From Chytriomyces cf. hyalinus JEL632 (taxonomy: Eukaryota; Chytridiomycota; Chytridiomycetes; Chytridiales; Chytriomycetaceae), in NCBI GenBank assembly GCA_025435555.1, contig JAIWWG010000088.1, forward strand, positions 62,001-126,000: a stretch of 64,000 nt of DNA, given 5' to 3'. This document shows positions 21,055 to 32,126 of this stretch, piece by piece. Within the stretch, counting starts at the first letter, position 1. Each line of letters begins with the position of its first letter. Position numbers and translations under genes: made by a program. The notes below the pieces were generated by a model, which worked only from the letters and a program-made list of their open reading frames with translations, made no database searches and was not told the origin of the DNA.

Positions 21055-22420
21055 CTACTGAACAAACTTGTACTTTGACAAGTCATGCGCCGCATCTTTC
21101 GCGTCCACAACAATCACAATCTTGCCAGTCGTCTTGCGCTCTTCCAGCAAGAAATGCGCCTTCTCCACGTTGGCCATTTCAAGTACACAGTCCACGTGAG
21201 GTCTCACCCATCCTTCTTGCGTCCCGTCCATGATCCTACGGCGCCCCACATCTCCAATGAGCAAAAAAAAACAAAAACAGTTGACAAATTAAAAAACACA
21301 CTTACGTCTTGAACCAATCCACAACAGGTCCTTATCTTCAAACATGCGCGCAAGATTCACCCCAAACACGGCCTTATTCTCATCCATCAACTTGATCGGA
21401 GACCACGTCGGCGCCCCAAAGATCATGCTGAACGCCACTTTAATCCAAGCCACGACAAGCGCAATCAACCCCGTCTGCCCTTTCAACGTTTCCATCATAC
21501 TACTCGCCCCAAAAAATCCCAACCGCCCGCCTCTTCTCAAACTGTTGAAATTCTTGTTCCACGATTCACGGCCGCCAATTGGATCGATAATTAGATCTGC
21601 GCCCTTGTTGTTTGTAATGCGTTTGATTTCCGTGACAAAGTCTTGGGTGCGATAGTCGATGGCGTGGTGGAGGCCGCGGGATTTGAGGAAGGCGTGTTTT
21701 GCGGCGGAGGCGGTTCCGATTGTTGTTGCGTCTTTGTGCAGGGCAATGTCGATTGCTGCAAGACCTACTCCGCCGCCCTTGATTATTTTTTTGAATAAGT
21801 GCATGAGGTTTGGTTGTTCTTCGAGAGGTTACGCACTGCATTCTGAATGACAAGAACTTCGCCCTTTTTGATGGATCCCAAATGCACAAGAAGCATCCAT
21901 GCAGTCAGGTACACGACTGGAATCGATGCTGCGTCGATAAATGAAAGGTTTTCGGGGACTCGGATGAGCTGGTCGAGCGGTACAACGACAACGTCCGAGT
22001 ACCTGTACATATCTCACATCTTTCAGCAAAAATCTCTCATGTTGTGTTTTGTGGTATCGAATTGAGGGAGGGAGGAAATCGTACCCGCCAAACTTGGTCA
22101 AAGCAGCCACGCGTGCACCGATCCAGTCCTGCGTCACATTCTCACCAACAGCATCGACAACACCGCTGACTTCGTATCCAGCAACATTCGGAAACGGTGG
22201 AGCGTCGCCGTAATTGCCCGTCCGCATCATCTATCAAAGAGGGGTGATGTTTACTTCTTGAAACATAGTGCATTATCTGGAATGTTCGGAAATTTACAAT
22301 GTCGGCAAAGTTGATGCCGAACGTTTTGACGCGGATGCGGACTGTTCCGCTTGTTGGTTGCGGGTCTGGGCTGCTGTCGAGCGAGATGACGTTGGCTTTG
22401 CGGAAGACGACTTGGTGCAT
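21055..22420 (-). CDS. VAT1-type zinc-independent MDR oxidoreductase (quinone reductase-like)
   Basis: ATG at 22420 and TAG at 21055-21057, with several short introns (for example a GTAAAT donor after FADI and an acceptor before MMRTGNYG). Blocks in order: MHQVVFRKANVISLD; IRVKTFGINFADI; PPFPNVAGYEVSGVVDAVG; WIGARVAALTKFGGYSD; VPENLSFIDAASIPVVYLTAW; a nucleotide-binding GGGVGLAAIDIA; GADLIIDPIGG; and a long FGAPTWSPIKLMDENKAVFG segment followed by GKIVIVVD. This is the medium-chain dehydrogenase fold with NADPH-binding glycine loop, closest in motif order to synaptic vesicle protein VAT-1/quinone reductase homologs. The structural zinc Cys cluster of alcohol dehydrogenases is absent, as expected for this branch. 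The natural substrate is unknown; cytosolic or membrane-associated. Confidence 0.85.
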
Positions 22421-22579
22421 TTTTTATAGTTTTGTTGTTCAAGCTTGTGTGGGAGAAAGGAAACAGTTTTTCCAATGAGGCTGCATCCCCCCCAGCGTGT
22501 ATTGTCAAGACACAGAAGAAGGAGAAGGAAAATAACAAAAATGAGAAAAATGAATCATAAACAAGAGACAACACGTTTA

Positions 22580-24153
22580 CTACAACACCATCGCCAATGC
22601 AAACGAAACAAGTCCAACGGGTATCGACGCCCAAGACATTGCTCCTCCCTTGGACGGGGTCACCGTCGCTGCAGGAACTCCCGAACCCGCGTTTTGGTTT
22701 CCACCACCACCCCGCTGAAGAGCGTTACCATTCACTACTGCCAGCGCGTTCAAGATGGATACCGTGTCGAACTGGTCTCTTGGGTTGGTTCCGTTTTTAA
22801 GCGTGAATGCAGTGGCTAGAAATAAAAAATGATGTACAGTTAGTTTTTTTGCTCTTCTGGATATCATGCAGAGTCACACTACATACCTGCGGGCAAGTTT
22901 CGGATGCAGTACCAGTTGGAATCACATCCCTGGAAATTCTTGGTTGCTGTGGCACGAAGAACTTTTTCAATCGACGATCGAACCGTGTCATCCGTTGTCG
23001 CAGTGTACCAGTCCGCCATACCCGTAAGAACTGGCCATGCATACCCGTGCGGGCTCTTGCAGCTTCCAGTGGTACACATTGGTTCCACACTCAAAGTGTT
23101 GTCGGTGGGAGAAACAAAGTTCTTCACCACCGCATTGTACACGTTGTTTCCTTCCGCCAAATATGTGGCATCTTTTGTGATTCTGTACATGGTTGCAAGC
23201 GCAGACAGCAGCGGGCCTGAGTGGTACGAGTAAACTTCCTTGTTGGGTGCCGCGCACGTGCGTACATCAACTCCGTCATAGATTGTGTAGTCTGAAGTAA
23301 TGAGGCCTGATGATTTCAACCAGGCGTAGATTTGGTCGACTTTGGTTTTGTAGGAAGCGTCTCCAGTGAGTGCAAACAGGCGGGCACCGAGTTCCATTTC
23401 TTCAACGTTTGTGATGGTTGATTTGTAGTATCTTTGGTTCTCTGTTCCACTGGTTCGGGAACGACTCCTGTTGTTTTTTTTTTTTTTTTGGAATGGGTTT
23501 AGTGAAAGGAAAGTGTTGAAGGGGTGTGGGTGAACAGGACAAAAACGCACCAGAAGATGCCCCCACCGCACTGCGCCTCCCACTGCATATAAATCTCATC
23601 AAAGGTGTTCTTTGTCAGCTCAAAATACGTCGGATTGTATCCGGGGGACAAGTTCTTGGGCGCAACCACAGCCTTCATCCCAAACGTTTCCGCAGCAGTC
23701 ATGGTCGACAACCCCCACCACCCAATATCATCATTCCATCTGCCCGAAATCTCCAAAATGGGATTCATGCCGTCGAGAAAGTCCGTGTTTCCACCGACAG
23801 ACAGTTGCATCTCCGTGTCGACCCAGTCCAAGTATGCGTTATCTCCGCTGTACTGCATGTACCGGTAGAACATGCCCCAGTATTCACCGCTCTCGTGCCA
23901 TTGAACGTTCCATTTGCCGTCATCGAATTGCTCGATCCATGCACCGCGGGACTGCTTGTTGGCGTCGTAGAACATGCGGAGCGGCCAAGTGGCAGCTTTG
24001 GCGGCTTTGAGGACAGCGTCTGGGTTTAAGGAGGGTGTTAGTGCTCTTGTAAGGATGGGGAAGGGTGGGAAGTGGGGTACCCTTTGACGCAAGGTCGATG
24101 CTCTGCTGTGCGGCGGCTGTGGCGACAAGGGCGAGTACGATCCCGCTCTTCAT
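22580..24153 (-). CDS. GH76 alpha-1,6-mannanase-like, GPI-type (Dfg5/Dcw1 family), copy 1
   Basis: ATG at 24153 begins a signal peptide (KSGIVLALVATAAAQQ). The GH76 domain keeps GAWIEQFDDGKWNVQWHESG, the catalytic Asp pair in GRWNDDIGWWG, CGGGIFW, SAITN/STITNVEEMELGARL-type and YSYHSG-type blocks, and a closing DSNWYCIRNLP. After a short Gly/Asn-rich spacer the protein ends in a hydrophobic stretch (WASIPVGLVSFALAMVL) typical of a GPI-attachment signal. The first intron (a GTACCC donor after the signal peptide) keeps phase. Family members act at the plasma membrane or wall and are thought to transfer GPI-mannoproteins onto wall glucan through their mannan core. First of four tandem GH76 genes on this strand; it appears intact. 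Confidence 0.88.
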
Positions 24154-24369
24154 GATTTTTAGTTTCGGATTGAGTGACGCAAAGAAAAGGTTCAACACGA
24201 ACATTTTCGGATTTTGGGAACAAACACCTGCCCATCTGAGTTACGGGAGCACGGAGAAGCAGCTATTTTGCTTCTTTTCTTGGTCATTTATTTACTATTA
24301 TTTTATTGATTTGCGATATTTTGAACTCGTTTTTGAACCAATGCAGACAGAGAGTGATGAAGAAACCAT

Positions 24370-25987
24370 TTAAACAAGAAGGTACACAACTACTTGAAGA
24401 ACAAACGCCGCGTTATACTTGAACGCAGCTGATTTGGAAGATCCCGTCTGGCTTGCGACAGCAGCACTCGATCCTTTGTCGTTCGAAACTCCCTGAGTAG
24501 CTCCAGGTGCTGCCACTGCCGCAGCCCCGCCATTCACAACTGACAGCGCGTTCCTGGAAATTTATTATCCAGTTTAGCAAATGCCCATTCATAGGATGAG
24601 TTCTTACAAGATGGCCACAGTTTCAAACTGGTCGCGCACGTTTGTGCCGTTCTGGAGTGTGAATCCGGTCCCTAAGTCGTTGTATAAAAGTGTTAGCATT
24701 CATTCATTCTCGGTAGAGTAACTCCTCAACTGTAGTAAAAAGTCTTTACTCACCCACAGGCATGTTACGAATGCAATACCAGTTTGAATCACAACCCGCA
24801 AAGTTCTTTGCCGCCGACGCGCGAATAATGCTAGAAACAGATGACTTTACAGCCGCGTCAGGAGAATACGCAAACAAGTTGCCGAGCCCGCGATACACGG
24901 CCCACGAGTATCCGTGCGCGCTCTTTTGGCAAGTTGTGCCTGCGCAGCTGGGTTCAATGGACAAATTGGCGTTTGATGGCGTCAAAGAGTTTTTGTGCGT
25001 CGTTAATGTAGGCAGTGTTTTTGGTGGACTTTTGGGAGATGTGCTATGTTGGTTTTGTGTGTTTTTTGACAGAGAATGCAACTCACCTGGTACATGAATG
25101 ACAGTGGCGCCAAAAGACAGCCGGCATGGTACGAATACACGTCACGATTAATGCTACAGTCACGAGAATCCAGACCATCATACAGCGTAAAATCCGCCGC
25201 AAGGAGCCCCGAGCTTTTCAACCACGCGTAAATCTCATCCACAAGTTCCTTGTAAATAGCAACGCCAGTTAACGCAAACAATCTCGCGCCCAACTCCATC
25301 TCTTCCACATTCGTAATGGTAGACTTGTAAAACTTTTTCGCATCCGTTCCAACTGTGCGAGACCGACTCCACCAGATTCCACCGTTACAAAAAGTCGTGT
25401 TCCAACCCATCCAGATTTCTTCAAACTTGTTGTTGGTCAGGTCAAAGTATGTCGGGTTAAAGTCTTGTTGGAGGTTGTTTTTGGCAACAATTGCGGATTT
25501 TCCAAACGCTTCTGTCGCTGCCATGGCTGGTGTTTTGTGTTTGTTTTTGTTGTCAGTCGTTGCCAAAATAGAGTTACACGGGCAAAGAACAAAAACTCAA
25601 CTAGCAATACCCCACCACCCAATATCATCATTCCATCTCCCAGCAGTCTCCAAGAACGGATTCATTCCATCTAAAAAATCCGCATGCGGCCCGGCAGAAA
25701 GCTGCATATTCTTATCAACCCAGTCCAAATACGAAGCATCCCCGCTATGCAGCATGTACTCGTAAAACAAGGACCATTATTCACCGCTTTCGTGCCATTG
25801 CACGTTCCAGGATCCGTCGTCCCATTGCTCGATCCAGGCACCGTTGGAATGTGTGTTGTCGTCAAAGAGGCCAGACGGCGGATTTGGCGGCTTTGAGGAT
25901 GGCGTCTTTGTTTGTGAGGTCGAGTTGCGGTTGTTGTTGTTGTGCCATGCATGTCCCTGCGAGGAGGATGAGGAGGAGGGAACGCAT
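24370..25987 (-). pseudogene. GH76 alpha-1,6-mannanase-like, GPI-type, copy 2 (disrupted)
   Basis: ATG at 25987 starts a signal peptide (RSLLLILLAGTCMAQ), and the family blocks follow to a GPI-like tail ending YNAAFVLQVVVYLLV and a stop at 24370. The catalytic GRWNDDIGWWG is kept. Two lesions are seen. Near 25858-25872 four to five residues found in the paralogs (after VWPL) are missing and the frame shifts. At 25777-25779 a TAA replaces the Tyr of the HESGEYW block, with downstream sequence still in that frame. The other exons (AATEAFGKSAIVAKNN onward) are open and splice normally. This looks like a recently inactivated duplicate of copy 1; base-calling errors could explain one lesion but less easily both. 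Confidence 0.7.
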
Positions 25988-26354
25988 GTTGTTTATTTTT
26001 GGGTAGGTTTCTTTTTGTGTTTGTTGAAAATCTGTGCAGAGTTTGTGCCAAGCTTGGGCGAGAAAAAGTATATTTAGAACGGAAAAATTGTGGCGCCGAA
26101 CTTGAACTCATTTGAACTCATTTTCAGGCGCCTCCTCTCTCTGTGCATCCATTCAACAGATACGCTTGAAACCTGAGCAGCTGGAAGTGCTGGTTAAAAT
26201 TACCGGTTTATTGTGAATTTGTCTGAACGCGGTATTTTAATTCGAACAACCTCTTTTTTTAAAAACAAAACGTACAACACGCAGCGAGCATGACAAGGAA
26301 AAAGGTCAAAAAAACCCAGAACGACTGAGACTGAGACTGACGGAAACAACTGCT
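25988..26354. other. Intergenic, no gene seen
   Basis: Separates the promoter of GH76 copy 2 from the 3' end of copy 3 (same strand). It is AT-rich, with T- and A-runs, and holds no motif I can support. Confidence 0.4.
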
Positions 26355-28792
26355 TTAGTTTCGTGGGCGTCGCTCGTACTCCCCACGGCCTTGTCGGCCT
26401 CCACCACCACCGTTTCTTGGCTCCCGTGATTGTTCTTGTCGACCCCCGCCCCTTGCTTCCCGATTGTATTCTTGCCTCTCACCACCTCCACCACCACCGC
26501 CGCCTCTAGCTTCTCTACTGTATTCCTGTCTGTTGCTTCTACCCTCACGATTGTATTCCTGTGTCTGCTGCTGACGGTTTCCGTCACGTTCACGCGACTC
26601 ATATCCTCTTTGACCTTTCGGGGATCCATTGCTTCTGATATTATCACGCACTTCTTGACCACGAGCTGCAGCTGCACCGCCAGCGTACTGGTCACGTGGG
26701 GAACCATTGCCACCTCGAGAGCCGGCATACTGGTCACGACCTTGAGATGGGTAATTTTGTGGACCCGTGCGAGAGTAACTGCGGTCTTCGGGGTAATTGG
26801 ATTTCTCCGACATTTGCCCTTGCTGCATCTGTTGACGCGCCATGTTACGCTTCTTGGCACGAACGTAGCAAAACGCGATTGCGCCCAAAATAATCAACAA
26901 TGCGACCGCACCACCACCGATTCCTGCATACAACATGGTGTTGTTGCTACCACTGCTGTTTGAGTTTCCACTTTTAGTGTCGCCGGTTGGGGATTGGGCT
27001 TTTGGGGTGTTGCTGCTACCCCCGTTGCCGCCAGATTGTGGAGACACTGGGACTTGGGGTGCGGCTGGGGTTGTGTCTTGAACGATGGATTTGATGCTCA
27101 TGCCGGAAATGATGGCGGCGGCGTTTAGGAAGGACATGACTTCGAATTGGTCACGAACGTTGGTTCCATCCCAGAGTGTAAAGTCCGTTTCTGTAAATAA
27201 AAAGAAAACAAAAACGGTTAAGAAAATGAGCGCTTCTGAGAGATAACGAGCCGATTTCAACTCAACTGTCGTCCAGTTTACGGATACACATCCACTTGGA
27301 ATCACACGTCTGAAGAACTTGCGCACCCGTGGCCTGCATGATTGCAATAATCTGCGTCTTGACAGGACCTTGGTCGGTGATGGCGTAGAGATTGGCAAGA
27401 CCCTTGTACACTGCCCAGTTGTATCCGGTTGGCCCAAAGGAGGACTTTCCACAACCGACTTCACATTGAGGGTCGTACAGGACGTCTAAATTCAGAAGTT
27501 TGAGGTTTAATGGATGTGTGTAGGGGAATGAACAGCTGGTGGTAAGATGAGGGACACTCAACTGTCTTTGGTAAACATTTGGAAAATGTGGGCAAAGTGC
27601 TTGTGTGCTTCTTCCAAGTACTTTGGCTGATTCGTTGCCTTGAACATGAGTGCAGTAGCGGCGAGAAGTTCACCACTGTGGTACGAAAACTGCAAAATGA
27701 GCGTTCCGTCAGTTAACAAAAAAAAAAAAAAAAAAGAGACGGATCGGTACCTGCAACGGACTTTTGCTACAGTCACGGTTGTCAACTCCATCCGACACCT
27801 CATAAGTGCTGGGATTAATAAGCGCCGTCTTCATCCAGTCGTACACTTGGTCAAAGAGCTGCTGGTGCTTCTTGTCGCCGGTACTAGCGAGCAGACGAGC
27901 GCTGAGATCTACATGCTGCGCGTTGGTGATGGCGGACTTGTAGTTTGCATCTGTCGCTTTGGCGGCGTTTCGGTTTCTGGACCTGAATTAAGTTTTGAGT
28001 GTGTGAGTGGTCCGGAAGAAAGGCACTCCAGTTGGACTCACCAAAAGATTCCTCCTCCACAGTTGGCATCCCAGTTTTCGTACATTTGCGCATGTGTGGC
28101 ATCGGCGACGGAGAGATATGTTGGGTTAGCGCCGTCTTGAACGTTGAAGGCGGCCACTTTGCCGGATGGCATGGCCTCCGCGGCTGTCATCACTGCCAAA
28201 GCCACTCTGTTTTAAGTACCTCTGCATCCTTCCATATGAAGAGGGACAATACGTACATGCTAATCCCCACCACCCAATATCATCGTTCCAGCGCCCAGAG
28301 ATTGCAGAACTTTGATCAAGGAATGCGGTTTTGCCGTTGTAATTGCTCAAAGCGAGTTGAATGTTGGAGTCGACAAAGTTGAGCCAAGATATGTCTCCGG
28401 TGAGGGCAACGTATTCGTAAAAGAACTGAGCAAGAGTTGTTTTAGTTGATGGAGAAGGGTTGGATCGGCTGATTGCTCACCCCCCAGTACATGCCGCTCT
28501 CGTGCCACTGGACAACGTGGTGAGTGTCATCATACTGTTCGATCCAAGCGCCCATCTGGTTAAAGTTGTCGACACCGCCGATGCTCTGGTTGTAGTACTG
28601 TGGGTGATAGAGTGTGGTCAGATGTAGATGGGGGGTTGGATGTATACAAGCAAGCACACTCACGACAGCGAGTCCGGGCATGGCCGCCTTCATTGCAGCC
28701 AGCACAGCTTGTTGGTTCGTAACGTCCAATGTCTGTGCAGCATCTGCGACGAGCGCAAGAGCAAGAACAAGCAGCACAGACAGAGACTGCAT
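26355..28792 (-). CDS. GH76 mannanase-like with TM and Arg/Gly-rich cytosolic tail, copy 3
   Basis: ATG at 28792 gives a signal peptide (MQSLSVLLVLALALVADA). About nine exons rebuild a GH76 domain: MGAWIEQYDD...VVQWHESGMYWG, SGRWNDDIGWWG (catalytic Asp pair), CGGGIFW, SAITNAQHVDLSARLL, FSYHSGELLAA, VLYDPQCEVGCG and CDSKWMCIRKL. In place of a GPI signal there is a stalk, a TM (LYAGIGGGAVALLIILGAIAFCYV), a basic RAKKR, and a tail of about 150 residues built of Arg, Gly, Gln, Ser, Tyr and Glu with RGG-like and NREARGGG-type repeats. All splice joins checked keep frame. The usual wall-crosslinking GH76 proteins are GPI-anchored, so a membrane-spanning form with a disordered inside tail is unusual; a sensing or scaffolding role is only a guess. 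Confidence 0.85.
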
Positions 28793-28938
28793 CGCCTTTG
28801 TTGATTAATATGTGGAAATTAGATTTTATTTATTGATCTCCATTTTATTTATTCTTACTTGACACTCTATTTTATTTATTCGCGTATTTTGTGACTTCTT
28901 TTATTTCTGTTGTGCCTATACATTATACTCTTCATCGT

Positions 28939-31152
28939 CTACCCGCGTGGTGCGTACGCGTACTCTTGATATGGTTGTTGTGCTTGTTGTGGTGGTGGCG
29001 GCTGCTGGAACTGCTGTGTCTGTCCCTGGAACTGAGGCGGCGGCTGGTGGTATTGCTGACCCTGGAACTGTTGACCCTGGAATGTTTGCGGTTGAAACTG
29101 CTGCTGTCCATACGGCTGCTGTGGTTGGAACTGTTGCTGCTGCTGCTGCTGGTACTGAAACTGCTGTGGCTGGTATTGCTGAGGAGGACGCTGGTCATAC
29201 TCCTTCTGCCAAGTCTGTTCATGAAGTGACGCGTCATGCTTTAAAGACCCATTCCGCTGCACATTCATCTGAGACCCAGCCTGCAGATCCTCGTTCCTCC
29301 CAACGCGTGCACGATTCAACGTGGCATCATCGTGGATCCGGCGAGACAGCTCGTGCTCACGCTGTTCCTTGGACCGCTTCTTTCCACGAGAGTAACACAC
29401 GGAAATCGCTGCAATCAAAATCAACAGCCCAACACCGCCACCAATCCCAGCATACATGAGCGTGTTGGAACCTGTGTCCTCCATTTTAGAAGACGCGGCG
29501 GGTGTAGCGGGACCTGGGGTCGTGTCTTGTTTGCGTTGAGTGATTTTAGCGCCAGACATGATTGCCAGCGAGTTGAGCATGGCAACGGTTTCAAACTGGT
29601 CTCGCACATTTGTACCGTCCCAAAGAGTGAAATCGGTGTCGGCGCTAAGTTGGCGGATGCAGTTCCAGTCTGAATCGCAGTTCTTGAAAACGTCGTTGGC
29701 GCTGGCTTGCATGATGGATGTGATTTGGGCCTTGTTGTCGGCGGATGCCACTTCGTAAAACACGGAAAAGGATTTGTAAATGGCCCATAGGAACCCAGTG
29801 GGTTGCTTGCACTTTTCAAGGTCGCATTGGGGATCGTAAAGGACACCTAATGAATACGTATGCGTTTTAGAACGCGCAGAGTAGCCCCCAAGAGAAAGAC
29901 AAAGGAAACTCAACTATTTCTAGTAAACACAGAGGAAATGTGCAAAAAGTGCTTGTTGGCCTCGTCCAAATACTTTTGCGTTTGAGTCGCCTTGTACATG
30001 GTCGCAAGCCCAGCCAGCAACTCGCCCGAGTAATACGAATACTGCTTCGAATCTTTCATGCAGCTTCTATTATCCAAACCATCGTACACGGCATACGTTG
30101 CCTGGTCCGCGAGATGTGTCATGGTCCAGTCGTATACTTGATCAAACGATGTTTGGTACTTTTTGTCCCCAGTCAGAACCATCAAACGCGCACTCATTTC
30201 GACATGCTGGGCATTGGTAATGGCGGATTTGTAGTAACGGTCGCTTTCTTTTTTGGCTGACCGGTCTCTGGCCCTATATATTTCGCATTTTTTGTTGTTT
30301 AGAAAGTTGGTGCCACACCGACCATGATGTGTTTGAAGCTTCTCACCAAAAGATTCCTCCACCACATCCGGTTTCCCAATTCTCAAACATTTGGGAGTGC
30401 GTTGCTGAGCCAACATCCACGTATTTCGGGTTATGGCCTTCGGAAATGTCTCCCGGTGCAACGATTCCTCCAATGGAACCCTCCGCGGCCGAGATCACTG
30501 TTTTCAGTTTGTTGAGTTCCAAGAGGGTCACACATATAATACAGGTGAAAACCAAACACTCAACTCGCAATGCCCCACCATCCAATATCATCATTCCAAC
30601 GACCAGAGATTGCCGACATTTGATCAAGGAACCCCATCTGGCCGTTATAATCGCCCAAAGATAGTTGCACGTTCTTGTCGACCCATGCATTGTACTGCCC
30701 GTCTCCCGTGTATGAGTAGTATGTGTAAAACAGCTGTTGTTTTGTTGAAAGTTTAGACTGATTTGTAACTTGTCCATGAGTGAATGGACGGTAACTTACA
30801 TCCCAGTACATGCCGGATTCATGCCATTGCACGACGTATCGCTTATCGCCGTATTGCTCCAGCCAGGCGCCAATGCCGTTGTTGTTGACGACTCCACCGA
30901 CGTTGCCGTCAAAGTGCTGGTGGGAGCAAGCGAATGAGTATTCAGTTAAGCAGGTACGCGGTAGACAGCAATGTATACAACAGTGTTGACAATTGATCAG
31001 CAAGCAAATGGGTACCGCACCTTCTTCAGATATGGAGTAGCAGCCTTGGCCGCAGCAAGGATGGCCGCCTGGCTCGTGACGTCGAGGGTCTGAGCGGCGG
31101 TTACAAAGCCAGCAAGAGCAGCCAGAGCCAGAAAGTGTTGCAGTGACTTCAT
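28939..31152 (-). CDS. GH76 mannanase-like with TM and Gln/Pro-rich cytosolic tail, copy 4
   Basis: ATG at 31152 begins MKSLQHFLALAALAGFVTA, a signal peptide. Family blocks: GAWLEQYGDKRYVVQWHESG, SAISGRWNDDIGWWG (catalytic Asp pair), GCGGGIFW, KSAITNAQHVEMSARLM, YSYYSGELLAG, GVLYDPQCDLEKC and CDSDWNCIRQL. A TM follows (YAGIGGGVGLLILIAAISVCY), then SRGKKRSKEQ and a tail of about 150 residues rich in Gln, Pro, Phe and Tyr (QQFQ/QPQQ units) ending EYAYAPRG. Copies 3 and 4 share the exon pattern and the TM but not the tail composition. The tail resembles prion-like, phase-separating sequence by composition only. Start and stop are clear and no lesion was found. Confidence 0.85.
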
Positions 31153-31272
31153 GGGATTGGTTTATCAATTTGGGATTTTAAATTAAATTTTAACGTCGCT
31201 CACTTTTTGAGGTGGATGCGTGTCTTTGATCTCCAACTACTTGGGATATATTTTTAAGTATTGACGCGTTGT

Positions 31273-31698
31273 TTAAATAAGAGAGTCTGAGCAAGCAAGT
31301 GAGGATGTACAGGAGCGAGAAGCTGTGTTGATCTTGTCGTTCATGCCCAAGGTAGCTGGCGTCGTTGTCAAGATGCACAGACGCCCTGGGCATTGCTGAC
31401 TGTGGATTTGTAGTAGAGTTGGTTTGGGACGTTGGAGTTGCGATTTCGGCTCCTGTAGTCGTGTGATGAGATTTACAAATTTACGGAACACTGTACCAGT
31501 AAATCCCGCCGCCACATGGCAGTCGTATCGCAACTGATATTCGTTTATCGCTACGTTAAATTGTCCTGGAGTCTCATAACCCAGCGTCTCTGGAGCTGCC
31601 ATTGTATCGTCCCTGGGTAGGGATTTTTCAAAGGCAATATTTCGATTCAGGGCATTTCTGACTGTGCGGTGGAATGATGCGCATTGGGTGGCAGGCAT
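31273..31698 (-). CDS. Hypothetical protein
   Basis: An ATG-started frame of 141 codons upstream of the GH76 cluster on the same strand. The first 80 residues are mixed in composition (SFHRTVRNALNRNIAFEKSL); the rest is Ser/Thr/Gln-rich and may be out of frame or intronic: another frame reads an equally plausible continuation after about 31460. I do not recognise a family. Confidence 0.3.
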   Translation of the reverse strand: MPATQCASFHRTVRNALNRNIAFEKSLPRDDTMAAPETLGYETPGQFNVAINEYQLRYDCHVAAGFTGTVFRKFVNLITRLQEPKSQLQRPKPTLLQIHSQQCPGRLCILTTTPATLGMNDKINTASRSCTSSLACSDSLI

Positions 31699-32126
31699 TT
31701 TGCAAGGTTGATTGGGGGCGGACGGAGACTTTATTGGATGGACATATCGGACAAGTTTGATGCAAAGAAGTTGCCAATTTGTGCCATTGAAGTAGCTGCT
31801 GATCCGCTGCGCGGACGCGGGTTGAGATGTAGTACTGTTTCAGGAACGGTGAGGTGGAGTTTGGCAGCTTATATGGTATTCATCTAGTGTATGCGCAGTA
31901 ATGTGTAGGAGGCTTTTATAATTTCATCGAGTGTGGGTATTTTTGTGTGAGAGGTTAGATTGAGTATAAGTTGCATTGGAAGGGGGGTTGTTTTGTTGAT
32001 GCTAGTGGTTGCAATACGTTCGCTCGTGACGCCAATCTTCTGTCGGGGCGTAAGCAGCCGGAGCTCATAGGAGGGACAGACACATTCCATTTTTATCATC
32101 ACCTCGACAAGAAAGCAAAAGTTGAA
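31699..32126. other. Divergent intergenic region upstream of the CorA-like gene
   Basis: No supported gene. An open frame from about 31971 runs into the CorA-like first exon but begins without ATG, so an earlier start or 5' exon for that gene may lie here. Confidence 0.35.

Noticed and set aside
28891-29459. Leu/Arg- and Val/Ala-rich plus-strand frames
   Set aside because: Antisense to the Gln/Pro codon tail of GH76 copy 4.
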